From positions 8,866,001 through 8,930,000 of the forward strand of contig NZ_CP107772.1 in assembly GCF_036345155.1 (NCBI RefSeq): a stretch of 64,000 bases of DNA, written 5' to 3'. Positions within the stretch are counted from its first letter, which is position 1. Every line of letters starts with the position of its first letter. This document shows positions 49,185-58,153 of the stretch, piece after piece. The notes beneath the pieces are model-generated. The model worked only from the letters and a program-made list of their open reading frames with translations. It ran no database searches and had not been told where the DNA came from. The DNA is from Streptomyces sp. NBC_00582. Its GTDB lineage: Bacteria > Actinomycetota > Actinomycetes > Streptomycetales > Streptomycetaceae. The position numbers were made by a program, and so were the translations under genes.

Positions 49185-52100
49185 GGCTGCACTGGCTCGA
49201 CCTGACCGCCTTCGGCCCCTTCGGCGGCGCCCAGAGCGTCGACTTCGACGACCTGTCCGCCGCCGGGCTCTTCCTGCTGCACGGGCCGACCGGCGCGGGC
49301 AAGACCTCCGTCCTCGACGCCGTCTGCTACGCGCTCTACGGCTCCGTCCCGGGCGCCCGCCAGACCGTCCAGGGGCAGGGACTCACCCTGCGCAGCGACC
49401 ACGCGGCCCCCGGCGTCCGCACCGAGGTCACCCTGGAACTCACCGTCGCCGGACGCCGGTTGGAGATCACCCGGCAGCCACCCCACGAGCGGGCCAAGAA
49501 ACGCGGCACGGGCACGACCGTCGAGAAGGCCCAGACCTGGCTGCGCGAGTACGACCCCGTCGGCGCCGTCTGGAAGGACCTCAGCCGCTCCCACCAGGAG
49601 ATCGGCGAGGAGATCACCCAGCTCCTCGGCATGAGCCGGGAGCAGTTCTGCCAGGTCGTGCTGTTGCCCCAGGGCGACTTCGCGCGGTTCCTGCGCGCCG
49701 ACGCCGAGGCACGCGGCCGGCTGCTGGGCCGGCTCTTCGACACCCGGCGGTTCGCCGACGTGGAGAAGCGGCTCGCCGAGCGACGCAGGGAGGCGGAGGC
49801 CCGCGTACGGGAGGGCGACGCCGAGCTGGTCGCCGACGCCCACCGCATGCAGCAGGCCGCCGGGGACGCGATGGAGCTGCCCGAGCTGCAACCGGGCGAG
49901 CCGGGCCTCGCCGAGGCGGTCGCCGGCGCCGCCGCCGTGGCCCGCAGCACCGCCCGTGAGCAGCTGACGATCGCCCGCTGCGGGCTCGCCGCCGCCGAGT
50001 CCGCCCAGGCGAGCGCCGAGCGCGCGCTGACCGACGCACGGGAACTCGCCCGTCTGCAGCGGCGTTTCGCCGAGGCACGGGAACGTGCCGAGCGGCTGGA
50101 GGAGCGCGCCGGGGCCCACCGCGAGGACCAGGTGCGCATGGAGCGGTCCCGCAAGGCCGAGGCGGTCGCCCCCGCCCTGGAACTGCGCGAGGCCGCCGAG
50201 ACGGAACACCGGGCGGCGGCCCGGGCGGAGGCCCACGCGCGTGCGCTGCTGCGCACGGCCGTCGTCGATCACGCCGGCCACGAGGGCGGACTCGACGGCG
50301 GAGACGGCGGCGGGCGTGACGGTGGAGGCAGTGGCGGGCGCGATGCCGGACACGGCGGCGGGCTCGACCGCGGGCACAGCGGCGGGCGCGACGGCGGGCA
50401 TAGCGACGGCGGGCGCGACGGCGGGCATAGCGGCGGCGGTCGTGACGGTGGAGGCAGTGGCGGGCGCGATGCCGGACACGGCGGCGGGCTCGACGGCGGG
50501 CACAGCGGCGGGCTCGACGGCGGGCACAGCGGCGGGCGTGACGGCGGAAGCAGTGCCGGACGCGAGGCCGGAGGCAGTGTCGGGCTCGCGGAGGCGAGTG
50601 GTGTCGGGCTCGCGGAGGCGAGTGGTGCCGGGCTCGCGGAGGCGAGTGGTGCCGGGCTCGCGGAGGCGAGTGGTGCCGGGCTCGCGGAAGCGAGTGGTGC
50701 CGGGCTCGCCGCCGCCGCGCGTCGCGCGGCCGAGGAGCTCGGGGGTCTGGAGTCGGCCCGGCGGGCCGAGCGGCGGCTGGCCGACCTCCTCGCGGAGCGC
50801 ACCGGGCTGGACCGGCAGGAGCGGGCCGACGCGGACGTCCTCCAGGAGGCGGAGTCCTGGCTGGCCGGCTGGGAGGAGACCCGTACCGGCCTCCTCGGCG
50901 CCGTCGAGTCCGCCCAGGAGGCCGCCACCCGCGCCGAACGGCTCGCGGTGCAGCGGGAACCCGCCCGTGAGCGGCTCGCCGCCGCCCGCCGGAGGGACCG
51001 GCTCGTCCGGGACGCGGACGACGCCCGTCGGCACCTGCTCACCGCCACCGAACACGCCCAGCGGGCCCGCGCCGCGTGGCTGGACGTCAAGGAGCGGCGG
51101 CTGAACGGCATCGCCGCCGAACTCGCCGCGCGGCTCTCCGCCGGCGAACCCTGCGCGGTCTGCGGCGCCGTCGACCACCCGGCACCCGCGCGCAAGGACG
51201 CCGGGCACGTCGGCCGGGAGACCGAGGAACAGGCGCTGGCCGTGTTCCAGCGGGCCGACGAGGAGCGCGCCGAGGCCGCACAGCGGCTGAGCCTCGTCGA
51301 GCGGGAGCTGGCCACCGCCGCGGGCGAGGCCGGTGACTCCTCCACCGAGGAACTCGCCGCGGTGGCCGACACGTTGGAGCGGGAGTACACCCGGGCCCGG
51401 AGCGGCGCCTCGACGCTGCACACCGCGCACGAGCGGCTGCGCCAGGCCGAGCAGGAACGCGACCGGCGCGTCTCCGCCCAGCAGGAGGCCGCCGTGCGCT
51501 CCGCCTCCCGGGTCGCGCGACGGGACGCCCTCGACCGCGAACGGGCCACCCTGGAAGCGGAGTTGGCGCAGGCGCGGGGCACGGCCGACAGTGTGGCCGA
51601 CCGGGCCGCCCAGTTGGAGCGGCGGGTCGCGCTGCTCACCGACGCCGCGGACGCCGCGCGGGCCGCCGAGGACACCGCGCAGCGGCTCAAGGACGCCGAC
51701 GCCCGGCTCGCCGACGCCGCGTTCCGGGCCGGTTTCGACACCCCGCAGGCCGCCGCCGACGCCCTCCTCGACCCCGCAGCCCACCGTGAGCTCCAACGGC
51801 GCCTGGACGCACGGCAGTCGGAGGAGGCCACGGTGCGCGCGGTGCTCGCCGAGGCCGACACCGCGGCCGCCGCCCAGCAGCCGCCCGCCGACCTCGCGAC
51901 GGCCCAGGACACGGCGGCCCTCGCCGCCCGGCGCCTGCGCGACGCCGCCTCCGCACGCGACGCGGCCGCACGGCGCTGCACGGAACTCGACCGGCTCTCC
52001 GCCCGCACCGCCGAGGGCGTACGGCGGCTCGCGCCCCTGCGCGAGGAGTACGACCGGGTGGCCCGCATGGCCGGTCTGACCGCCGGCACCTCGGCCGACA

Positions 52101-52630
52101 ACGAGCGCAAGATGCGCCTGGAGGCGTACGTCCTCGCGGCCCGCCTGGAACAGGTGGCCGCCGCCGCGACCGCCCGTCTGCAGCGGATGTCGGCCGGGCG
52201 CTACACCCTCGTCCACTCCGACGACCGGGCCGGACGCGGCCGCAGCGGGCTCGGGCTGCGTGTCGTCGACGCCTGGACCGGCCGGGAGCGGGACACCGCC
52301 ACGCTCTCCGGCGGCGAGACCTTCTTCGCCTCCCTCGCCCTCGCGCTGGGCCTCGCCGACGTGGTGACCGACGAGGCGGGCGGGGTGCGGCTCGACACCC
52401 TCTTCATCGACGAGGGCTTCGGCAGCCTCGACGACCAGACCCTCGACGAGGTCCTCGACGTCCTGGACTCCCTGCGCGAACGCGACCGCAGCGTCGGCAT
52501 CGTCAGCCATGTCGCCGACCTGCGCCGGCGCGTCCACGCCCAGCTCGAGGTGGTGAAGGGACGATCCGGTTCGGTGGTGCGCCAGCGGGGCTACCGGCCG
52601 AGCGGGCGCCGGGGGAGCGGGGAGGAGTAG
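49181..52630 (+). CDS. sbcC: Exonuclease SbcCD subunit C with repeat-encoded insert
   Basis: This is a 1149-aa SMC/Rad50-like ATPase. Walker A is GPTGAGKTSVLDAV (~32-45), the signature is LSGGETFFASLALALGLADV, and Walker B is LDTLFIDEGFGSLDD. The long coiled coil has a zinc-hook CAVC at ~658. In the ascending arm, residues ~365-512 are replaced or extended by a Gly/Asp/His/Ser/Arg tract (GGRDGGHSGG-type) and five GLAEASGA repeats, which would interrupt the coiled coil. GTG 49181 is coupled to sbcD. The last 40 bp overlap the convergent Lrp gene. Confidence 0.93.
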   Translation: MRLHWLDLTAFGPFGGAQSVDFDDLSAAGLFLLHGPTGAGKTSVLDAVCYALYGSVPGARQTVQGQGLTLRSDHAAPGVRTEVTLELTVAGRRLEITRQPPHERAKKRGTGTTVEKAQTWLREYDPVGAVWKDLSRSHQEIGEEITQLLGMSREQFCQVVLLPQGDFARFLRADAEARGRLLGRLFDTRRFADVEKRLAERRREAEARVREGDAELVADAHRMQQAAGDAMELPELQPGEPGLAEAVAGAAAVARSTAREQLTIARCGLAAAESAQASAERALTDARELARLQRRFAEARERAERLEERAGAHREDQVRMERSRKAEAVAPALELREAAETEHRAAARAEAHARALLRTAVVDHAGHEGGLDGGDGGGRDGGGSGGRDAGHGGGLDRGHSGGRDGGHSDGGRDGGHSGGGRDGGGSGGRDAGHGGGLDGGHSGGLDGGHSGGRDGGSSAGREAGGSVGLAEASGVGLAEASGAGLAEASGAGLAEASGAGLAEASGAGLAAAARRAAEELGGLESARRAERRLADLLAERTGLDRQERADADVLQEAESWLAGWEETRTGLLGAVESAQEAATRAERLAVQREPARERLAAARRRDRLVRDADDARRHLLTATEHAQRARAAWLDVKERRLNGIAAELAARLSAGEPCAVCGAVDHPAPARKDAGHVGRETEEQALAVFQRADEERAEAAQRLSLVERELATAAGEAGDSSTEELAAVADTLEREYTRARSGASTLHTAHERLRQAEQERDRRVSAQQEAAVRSASRVARRDALDRERATLEAELAQARGTADSVADRAAQLERRVALLTDAADAARAAEDTAQRLKDADARLADAAFRAGFDTPQAAADALLDPAAHRELQRRLDARQSEEATVRAVLAEADTAAAAQQPPADLATAQDTAALAARRLRDAASARDAAARRCTELDRLSARTAEGVRRLAPLREEYDRVARMAGLTAGTSADNERKMRLEAYVLAARLEQVAAAATARLQRMSAGRYTLVHSDDRAGRGRSGLGLRVVDAWTGRERDTATLSGGETFFASLALALGLADVVTDEAGGVRLDTLFIDEGFGSLDDQTLDEVLDVLDSLRERDRSVGIVSHVADLRRRVHAQLEVVKGRSGSVVRQRGYRPSGRRGSGEE
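50284..50701 (+). repeat. In-frame tandem repeats within sbcC
   Basis: 50284-50580 is built of imperfect units encoding GGHSGGRDGG-type peptides. 50582-50701 is five tandem 24-bp units, each beginning GGGCTCGCGG and encoding GLAEASGV or GLAEASGA; only single-base changes separate them. Each unit carries a CTCGC/GCGAG stem. All units are multiples of three, so the frame is kept. They look like products of slipped replication and may vary in number between strains. Confidence 0.9.
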
Positions 52631-53037
52631 ACGACGCTGGTCGTGACCGACCCGAGCGCGCCGATCTTCCCCGACACCTCCTCCAGATGCCGCATCGAAC
52701 GGGCGGTGACCTTGATGACGAAGCAGTCGTCGCCCGTGACGTGGTGCGCCTCCAGGATCTCGGGCGTCACGGCCACCAGGTCGTGGAACGGCTTGTAGTT
52801 GCCGTTGGGGTAGCGCAGCCGGACGAACGCCAGGATCGGCAGCCCCAGCCGCTCCGGGTCCACGACGGCCGCGTACCCCTGGATCACCCCCGCCTCCTCC
52901 AGCCGCCGCACCCGCTCGGTGACGGCGCTGGGCGACATGGCGACGGCCCGCGCCAGCTCGGCGTAGCTGGCCCGGCCGTCCCGCTGGAGGACCTCGAGGA
53001 TGCGCCAGTCGGTGGCGTCCGGGGAATACGCGGTCAT
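52591..53037 (-). CDS. Lrp/AsnC-family regulator
   Basis: This is a 148-aa regulator. The helix-turn-helix is DWRILEVLQRDGRASYAELARAVAMSPSAVTERVRRLEEAGVI (~8-50), and the RAM effector domain is ILAFVRLRYPNGNYKPFHDLVAVTPEILEAHHVTGDDCFVIKV. It senses an amino acid. ATG 53037 is 6 nt after TATTCA (minus strand), suggesting a leaderless mRNA. It is divergent from the rhodanese gene, its likely target. GGGAATCCCGGG-like repeated sites at 53053 and 53074 may be its boxes. Confidence 0.92.
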   Translation of the reverse strand: MTAYSPDATDWRILEVLQRDGRASYAELARAVAMSPSAVTERVRRLEEAGVIQGYAAVVDPERLGLPILAFVRLRYPNGNYKPFHDLVAVTPEILEAHHVTGDDCFVIKVTARSMRHLEEVSGKIGALGSVTTSVVYSSPLPRRPLGR

Positions 53038-53131
53038 GTCCGATGAATAGCAGGGGAATCCCGGGCGGAGCAAGGGAAGTCCCGGGGATCCCCACTTCAG
53101 CGGGGCGGTCCGGAGCCGTAGATTTCCGGTC

Positions 53132-53608
53132 ATGACGACCGACACCGTGAACCCCGTCCTCCGCGTCGCCCCCGCCACCCCGGCCGAGGCCGCCGCCCAC
53201 TTCCGCGCCTCGCTCGCCTTCCACGCCGACGTCTCCGACGTGGCCGCCGCGCTCGCCGCCGGCGGTGACCCCGGGTTCGTCGTCCTGGACTCCCGCTCCA
53301 CCGAGGCCTGGGACCAGGGCCACATCCCCGGCGCCGTGCACCTGCCGACCGCTCTCATCCCCGAACAGGCCGAGCGGCTCCTCGACAGGAACGTGCCGGT
53401 CGTGACGTACTGCTGGGGGCCCGGCTGCAACGGCGCCACCCGCGCCGCCCTCGCGCTCGCCGAACGCGGCTACCGCGTCAAGGAGATGCTCGGCGGCTTC
53501 GAGTACTGGGCCCGCGAGGGCTTCGCCTACGAGACCTGGCAGGGCCGCGAGGAGCGCGACGCCGACCCGCTCACGGCACCGGTGGACGCGGCGAACTGCG
53601 GCTGCTGA
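53132..53608 (+). CDS. Rhodanese-like sulfurtransferase
   Basis: This is a 158-aa single-domain rhodanese. The active-site loop is TYCWGPGCNGATRAAL, with the catalytic Cys in CWGPGC, and the flanking DSRSTEAWDQGHIPGAVHLP is the conserved CH2-type motif. A C-terminal NCGC tail could carry sulfur as well. ATG 53132 sits 7 nt after TAGATT. The divergent Lrp regulator probably controls it, a pairing seen in cysteine/sulfur metabolism. Confidence 0.92.
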   Translation: MTTDTVNPVLRVAPATPAEAAAHFRASLAFHADVSDVAAALAAGGDPGFVVLDSRSTEAWDQGHIPGAVHLPTALIPEQAERLLDRNVPVVTYCWGPGCNGATRAALALAERGYRVKEMLGGFEYWAREGFAYETWQGREERDADPLTAPVDAANCGC

Positions 53609-53623
53609 CCGCCGACTCGGCGC

Positions 53624-54427
53624 TCAGTCGCGTACGACGTCCGGGACCGGCCGCAGGAAACCGCGGTCCGGCGTCTCGAACTCCGCCTCGGGGCGGGCCG
53701 CCCGCAGGACCACGTCCAGTGCGGCGTCCGCGTCGCACGCGTAATGCCCGCTGGCCCAGGCGGCGTTGGCCTCCACGACCGCCCAGCCCGACCCGTCGAT
53801 CAGGCCCACGTCCACCACGATCGCGCTCGGCAGCCCCGTCCCCGCGGCCGCTGTCATCCGCCCGGCGAAGTCCAGCACCTCGGCGCGGCGCGGGTCCTTG
53901 GCCAGCGGGGCGACGTCCAGGGCGCCCCGGGTCGCGTACCGGCTGCCCGTGCGCACCTCGCCGTCCAGCAGGAACAGCCGGTACTCCACGGCGAACGCGA
54001 CGATGTCGCTGACCAGGACCGGTTCCGTGCCGTCGACCGCGTCCGCCCCGGGCAGTCCACTGCCGTCCGGGTAGACCCGGGCCGGGAAGCTCTTGTCGTT
54101 CGGCGGCTTGACGAACGCCGGTCGCCGCAGCGTCCACGCCTCGGCGATCGTGGTGAACTCCACGTCCCGCAGGGTGAGTTCGTACGGCAGCCGGGCCAGC
54201 CAGTCCGTCGGTGCCTCCAGCAGCCCGACGCCCAGCTCCCGCGCGACCGCGTCCGCGAACAGCGGACCGGCGTACAGCGAGGCATCCGGGGCGCCCCGGT
54301 ACCGCTCCGGCACCCGCCAGTCCCGCAGCGTCTCCACGTGCGCCCCGCGTCGCCGTGCCGCGTCCGCGAGGGCGTGGCCGGTGGCGGTGACGCGCGGGGA
54401 GAGGAAAAGGGTCCGGGTGATCGTCAT
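53624..54427 (-). CDS. ATP-grasp domain protein
   Basis: This is a 267-aa ATP-grasp family protein (DUF4343-type). The glycine-rich/lysine ATP loop is AFVKPPNDKSFPARVY, and the metal-binding end is SAIVVDVGLIDGSGWAVVEANAAWASGHYACD. It should form an amide, ester or thioester bond, with partners unknown. No ribosomal-peptide precursor or methyltransferase is adjacent, arguing against a RiPP cluster. ATG 54427 was chosen. It converges on the rhodanese gene. Confidence 0.84.
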   Translation of the reverse strand: MTITRTLFLSPRVTATGHALADAARRRGAHVETLRDWRVPERYRGAPDASLYAGPLFADAVARELGVGLLEAPTDWLARLPYELTLRDVEFTTIAEAWTLRRPAFVKPPNDKSFPARVYPDGSGLPGADAVDGTEPVLVSDIVAFAVEYRLFLLDGEVRTGSRYATRGALDVAPLAKDPRRAEVLDFAGRMTAAAGTGLPSAIVVDVGLIDGSGWAVVEANAAWASGHYACDADAALDVVLRAARPEAEFETPDRGFLRPVPDVVRD

Positions 54428-54499
54428 GGGAGACGAGGGTGGCGTACGGGCGGGCCCCGGGGACAGCGAATTTCCCGGGGCCCGCTCCCGTCCGCCGGG

Positions 54500-56203
54500 T
54501 CAGAGGCGCGCCAGCTCGTCCACCAGGTCGTCCAGCCCCAACGACCCCTGGGAGAGGGCCGCCATGTGCCAGGACTTGAGGTCGAAGGCCTCGCCCCGGC
54601 GTTCGCGCGCCTTCTCCCGGCCCAGCAGCCACGCCCGCTCACCGAGCTTGTAGCCGATCGCCTGGCCCGGGATGGTCAGATAGCGGGTCAGCTCGCTCTC
54701 CACGAAGTCCGCCGGCCGGCTGCTGTGCGCCCCGAAGAACTCCTGCGCCAGCTCGGGCGTCCAGCGCTCGCCCGGGTGGAACGGCGAATCCGCCGGGATC
54801 TCCAGCTCCAGGTGCATACCGATGTCCACGATGACCCGCACCGCCCGCATCATCTGCGCGTCCAGATAGCCGAGCCGGTGCTCGGGGTCGGTGAGGAAGC
54901 CCAGCTCGTCCATCAGGCGCTCCGCGTACAGCGCCCAGCCCTCGGCGTTGGCGCTGACCATGCCGACGACGGCCTGGTACCGGGAGAGGTCGGCGGCGAC
55001 GTGCGCCCACTGCGCGAGCTGGAGGTGATGGCCGGGGACGCCCTCGTGGTACCAGGTGGAGACCAGGTCGTACACCGGGAAGCGGGTCTGGCCCATCGTC
55101 GGCAGCCAGGTGCGGCCCGGCCGTGCGAAGTCCTCCGACGGGGGCGTGTAGTAGGGGGCGGCGGCGCTGCCGGCCGGGGCGATCCGCGACTCCACCCGCC
55201 GTACCCGGTCGGCGAGTTCGAAGTGGGTGCCGTCCAGCGCCTCGATCGCCTGGTCCATCAGGCCCTGCAGCCAGTCGCGGACCTCGTCGACGCCCTCGAT
55301 GTGCTTGCCGTGCTCGTCGAGGTGAGCGAGGGCCACCCAGGGCGTGGCCGCGCCCGGCAGGATCCGCTCGGCCTCCTTCTTCATCTCGCCGAGGAGCCGG
55401 TGGTACTCCGCCCAGCCGTAGGCGTACGCCTCGTCCAGATCGAGGTCGGTGCCGTTGTAGTAGCGCGACCAGCGCGCGTACCGCTCGCGGCCGACCGTGT
55501 TCGGCGCGCCCTCCACGGCCGGCGCGTACACGTCGCGCATCCAGTCCCGCAGCTCCACGACCGCCGCCGTCGCGGTACGGGACGCCTCGTCCAGCTCGGC
55601 GCGCAGCGCGTCCGGCAGCGACTCGGTTCCGGTGGCGACGAAATCCTCGAACCAGCCGCGGCCGGCGCCGTCCGTGTCCGACCACTCGGTGAGCTGGCCG
55701 ATGAACGTGGCGGTCGGGCGCGGCGCCCCGTACAGCTTGCGTTCGAGGCCGAGCGCCAGGGACTCGCGGTAGCCGGCGAGGGCCGTCGGCACCGCGCGCA
55801 GCCGTTCGGCGATCGCCGTCCAGTCCTCGTCGGTCCTGTTCGGCGTCACGGCGAACACCTCGCGCACCTGGTGCGCGGGCATGCCCAGGTTGCCGACCGT
55901 CCGCAGCCCTTCCTCGGCCTCGTGCACGGCCAGTTCCGCGGTCAGCCGCTCGCGCAGGAGCCGCGCGCACCGGCGCTCGATGTCACTGTCCGCGCCCGGC
56001 CGGCGCTCCGCCTCGGCGAGCTCCGCGAGGGTGTCCCGGGCCAGCCGCGCCCGCGCCTCGAGGCCCGCGGGCGAGTAGTCGGGCAGACGGCTCGAACTCT
56101 CCGCCACTCCTAGGAAGGTGCCGGTGACCGGGTCGAGGGCGATGAGGCCGTCGACGTAGGCGTCGGCGACCGCACGGGGAAGCGGGTTGTTGGTCTGTGA
56201 CAT
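54500..56203 (-). CDS. DUF885-family metallopeptidase-like protein
   Basis: This is a 567-aa DUF885 protein with an M32-like zinc site. The motif STWYHEGVPGHHLQL carries HExxxGHH-type ligands near residue 385, and NAEGWALYAERLMDELG carries the glutamate of the gluzincin pattern. The rest is helical and the length is typical. It has no signal peptide and is predicted to be cytoplasmic. It probably cleaves short peptides; specificity is unknown. ATG 56203 is my choice, with an alternative at 56212. Confidence 0.89.
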   Translation of the reverse strand: MSQTNNPLPRAVADAYVDGLIALDPVTGTFLGVAESSSRLPDYSPAGLEARARLARDTLAELAEAERRPGADSDIERRCARLLRERLTAELAVHEAEEGLRTVGNLGMPAHQVREVFAVTPNRTDEDWTAIAERLRAVPTALAGYRESLALGLERKLYGAPRPTATFIGQLTEWSDTDGAGRGWFEDFVATGTESLPDALRAELDEASRTATAAVVELRDWMRDVYAPAVEGAPNTVGRERYARWSRYYNGTDLDLDEAYAYGWAEYHRLLGEMKKEAERILPGAATPWVALAHLDEHGKHIEGVDEVRDWLQGLMDQAIEALDGTHFELADRVRRVESRIAPAGSAAAPYYTPPSEDFARPGRTWLPTMGQTRFPVYDLVSTWYHEGVPGHHLQLAQWAHVAADLSRYQAVVGMVSANAEGWALYAERLMDELGFLTDPEHRLGYLDAQMMRAVRVIVDIGMHLELEIPADSPFHPGERWTPELAQEFFGAHSSRPADFVESELTRYLTIPGQAIGYKLGERAWLLGREKARERRGEAFDLKSWHMAALSQGSLGLDDLVDELARL

Positions 56204-56314
56204 GCACACCATCCTCGTACGGAGGGAAGCGCACGTCACGGCGTTTGAGCTGTGGGCGTAGGACGGTGCCGAGGGGTTTGAGCCGGACCGCCGCGGGGTG
56301 CGGGCCGGGGCACG

Positions 56315-56818
56315 TCACGGTGTTCGAACCGGCCGCCCGGCGTCCTCGCCCGGCGGGAGCAGCGGTCCGCAGTCCCACTGCTGGAAGATCAGCCGGGTCT
56401 CCACCCGGGCCACCTCGTGCCGGGCGGTGAACTCGTCGAGGACCAGCCGCTGGAGGTCCGCCATGTCGGCGACCGCCACATGCACCAGGTAGTCGTCGGG
56501 ACCGGTCAGATGGAAGACCGTCAGCGCCTCCGGCAGCGCCCGGATCCGCTCCACGAACGGGCCCACGAGCTCCCGCCGATGCGGTCTGACCTGCACCGAC
56601 AGCAGCGCCTGCAGCCCCCGCCCGAGCTTGGCCGGATCCAGCCGCAGCTCATGCCCGAGGATCACGCCCGAGCGGCGCAGCCGCGTCACCCGGTCCAGGC
56701 ACGTCGACGGCGCGACCCCGACCTGCGCCGCGAGGTCGCGGTAGGTGGTCCGGGCGTCGTTCTGCAGCAGTCGCAGGAGCTGCAGATCCACCGGGTCCAG
56801 TACGACAGATTCGGCCAT
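56315..56818 (-). CDS. Lrp/AsnC-family regulator
   Basis: This is a 167-aa regulator. The helix-turn-helix is VDLQLLRLLQNDARTTYRDLAAQVGVAPSTCLDRVTRLRRSGVILGH, and the RAM domain is QALLSVQVRPHRRELVGPFVERIRALPEALTVFHLTGPDDYLVHVAVADM. It is divergent from the PLP-dependent lyase gene at 56879 with 60 bp between them. The arrangement matches the Lrp-type MdeR with methionine gamma-lyase described in Pseudomonas, so amino-acid-induced activation is the inference. Confidence 0.92.
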   Translation of the reverse strand: MAESVVLDPVDLQLLRLLQNDARTTYRDLAAQVGVAPSTCLDRVTRLRRSGVILGHELRLDPAKLGRGLQALLSVQVRPHRRELVGPFVERIRALPEALTVFHLTGPDDYLVHVAVADMADLQRLVLDEFTARHEVARVETRLIFQQWDCGPLLPPGEDAGRPVRTP

Positions 56819-56878
56819 CGGCCGAACGTAGCACGGTGTTCGATTCCTGTGACCCGTGCGTTGTTCACTCTGCGGTCC

Positions 56879-58153
56879 ATGGACTCAGCCGCAGCGAGCA
56901 CGCACGCGCACGCGTACGACGACGTACGTACGTCCCCGGCACCCCGGGCACTGGCCACCGAGGCCGTGCACGCCGGACGGGACGACCTGGCCCGGCAGGG
57001 CCTGCACGCCCCGCCGATCGACCTGTCCACCACCTACCCCTCCTACGACAGCCGCGCCGAGGCGGCCCGCATCGACGCCTTCGCCGCGACGGGCGCCGAG
57101 CCGGAGGGCCCGCCGGTCTACGGACGGCTGGGCAATCCCACGGTCGCCCGCTTCGAGACCGCCCTCGCCCGTCTGGAGGGCACCGGGAGCGCGGTCGCCT
57201 TCGCCAGCGGGATGGCCGCCCTGAGCGCGGTCCTGCTCGCCCGCGCCTCCCTCGGCCTGCGTCATGTCGTCGCCGTATGCCCCCTCTACGGCTGCAGCGA
57301 CCACCTGCTGACCGCAGGACTGCTCGGCTCGGAGGTCACCTGGACGGACCCGGCCGGCATCGCCGACGCCCTGCGCCCCGACACCGGACTGGTGATGGTG
57401 GAGTCACCGGCCAACCCGACCCTCGCCGAAGTCGATCTGCGGGCCGTCGCCCATTCCTGCGGTTCGGTCCCGCTGCTCGCCGACAACACCTTCGCCACCC
57501 CCGTGCTCCAGCGCCCCGCCGAGCACGGCGCCCGGTTCGTCCTGCACAGCGCCACCAAGTACCTCGGCGGACACGGTGACGTCCTGGCGGGTGTGGTCGC
57601 CTGCGACGAGGAGTTCGCGGGGCTGCTGCGGCAGATACGGTTCGCCACCGGCGGGGTCCTGCACCCGCTCGCCGGCTATCTCCTGCTCCGGGGCCTGTCG
57701 ACCCTCCCGGTCCGGGTCCGCGCCGCCTCCGCGACCGCCGCCGAACTGGCCCGCCGGCTCACCGCCGACCCGCGCGTGGCCCGTGTCCACTACCCGCGTC
57801 TGGGCGGCGCGATGATCGCCTTCGAGGTCCACGGCGATCCGCACGAGGTGATCGCGGCGGTCCGTCTGATCACCCCGGCGGTCAGCCTGGGCAGCGTGGA
57901 CACCCTCATCCAGCACCCGGCGTCCATCAGCCACCGCATCGTCGACGCGGACGACCGCAGGGGAGCAGGTGTGAACGACCGCCTGCTGCGCCTGTCGGTG
58001 GGCCTGGAGGACACGGAGGATCTCTGGAACGACCTGGACAGCGCTCTGGGGGGCGCTTGCGCACCCCCGTCAGGGGCGACGCTCAGGCGTTCCCCGGCTC
58101 ACCGGAACGGGACAACGACTCCGCCACCCCGACGGAGTCCAGCCCGGCCGTGA
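56879..58153 (+). CDS. Cys/Met-metabolism PLP-dependent lyase (gamma-lyase/synthase type)
   Basis: This is a 424-aa fold-type I PLP enzyme. Segments are ATEAVHAGRDDLARQGLHAPPIDLSTTY, PVYGRLGNPTVARFETALA, VESPANPTLAEVDL, and SATKYLGGHGDVLAGVV with the PLP lysine near residue 226. Near VARVHYPRLGGAMIAFEV the usual ~15-residue loop before GAMxxF is missing. The C-terminus carries ~30 extra residues that overlap the convergent GNAT gene by 71 bp. Substrate (methionine, cystathionine or homocysteine) is undecided. The divergent Lrp gene is its probable activator. Confidence 0.87.
   Translation: MDSAAASTHAHAYDDVRTSPAPRALATEAVHAGRDDLARQGLHAPPIDLSTTYPSYDSRAEAARIDAFAATGAEPEGPPVYGRLGNPTVARFETALARLEGTGSAVAFASGMAALSAVLLARASLGLRHVVAVCPLYGCSDHLLTAGLLGSEVTWTDPAGIADALRPDTGLVMVESPANPTLAEVDLRAVAHSCGSVPLLADNTFATPVLQRPAEHGARFVLHSATKYLGGHGDVLAGVVACDEEFAGLLRQIRFATGGVLHPLAGYLLLRGLSTLPVRVRAASATAAELARRLTADPRVARVHYPRLGGAMIAFEVHGDPHEVIAAVRLITPAVSLGSVDTLIQHPASISHRIVDADDRRGAGVNDRLLRLSVGLEDTEDLWNDLDSALGGACAPPSGATLRRSPAHRNGTTTPPPRRSPARP

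Noticed and set aside
48701..53341. A 1546-codon open frame on the minus strand across sbcD-sbcC
   Set aside because: It is the antisense shadow of sbcC; high GC at all third positions keeps antisense frames open. Its low-complexity composition and lack of a recognisable fold, plus intact SbcC motifs on the other strand, rule it out.
53624..54427. ATP-grasp gene as part of a graspetide (RiPP) cluster
   Set aside because: No precursor peptide, leader motif or methyltransferase is adjacent; neighbours are a rhodanese and a DUF885 peptidase.
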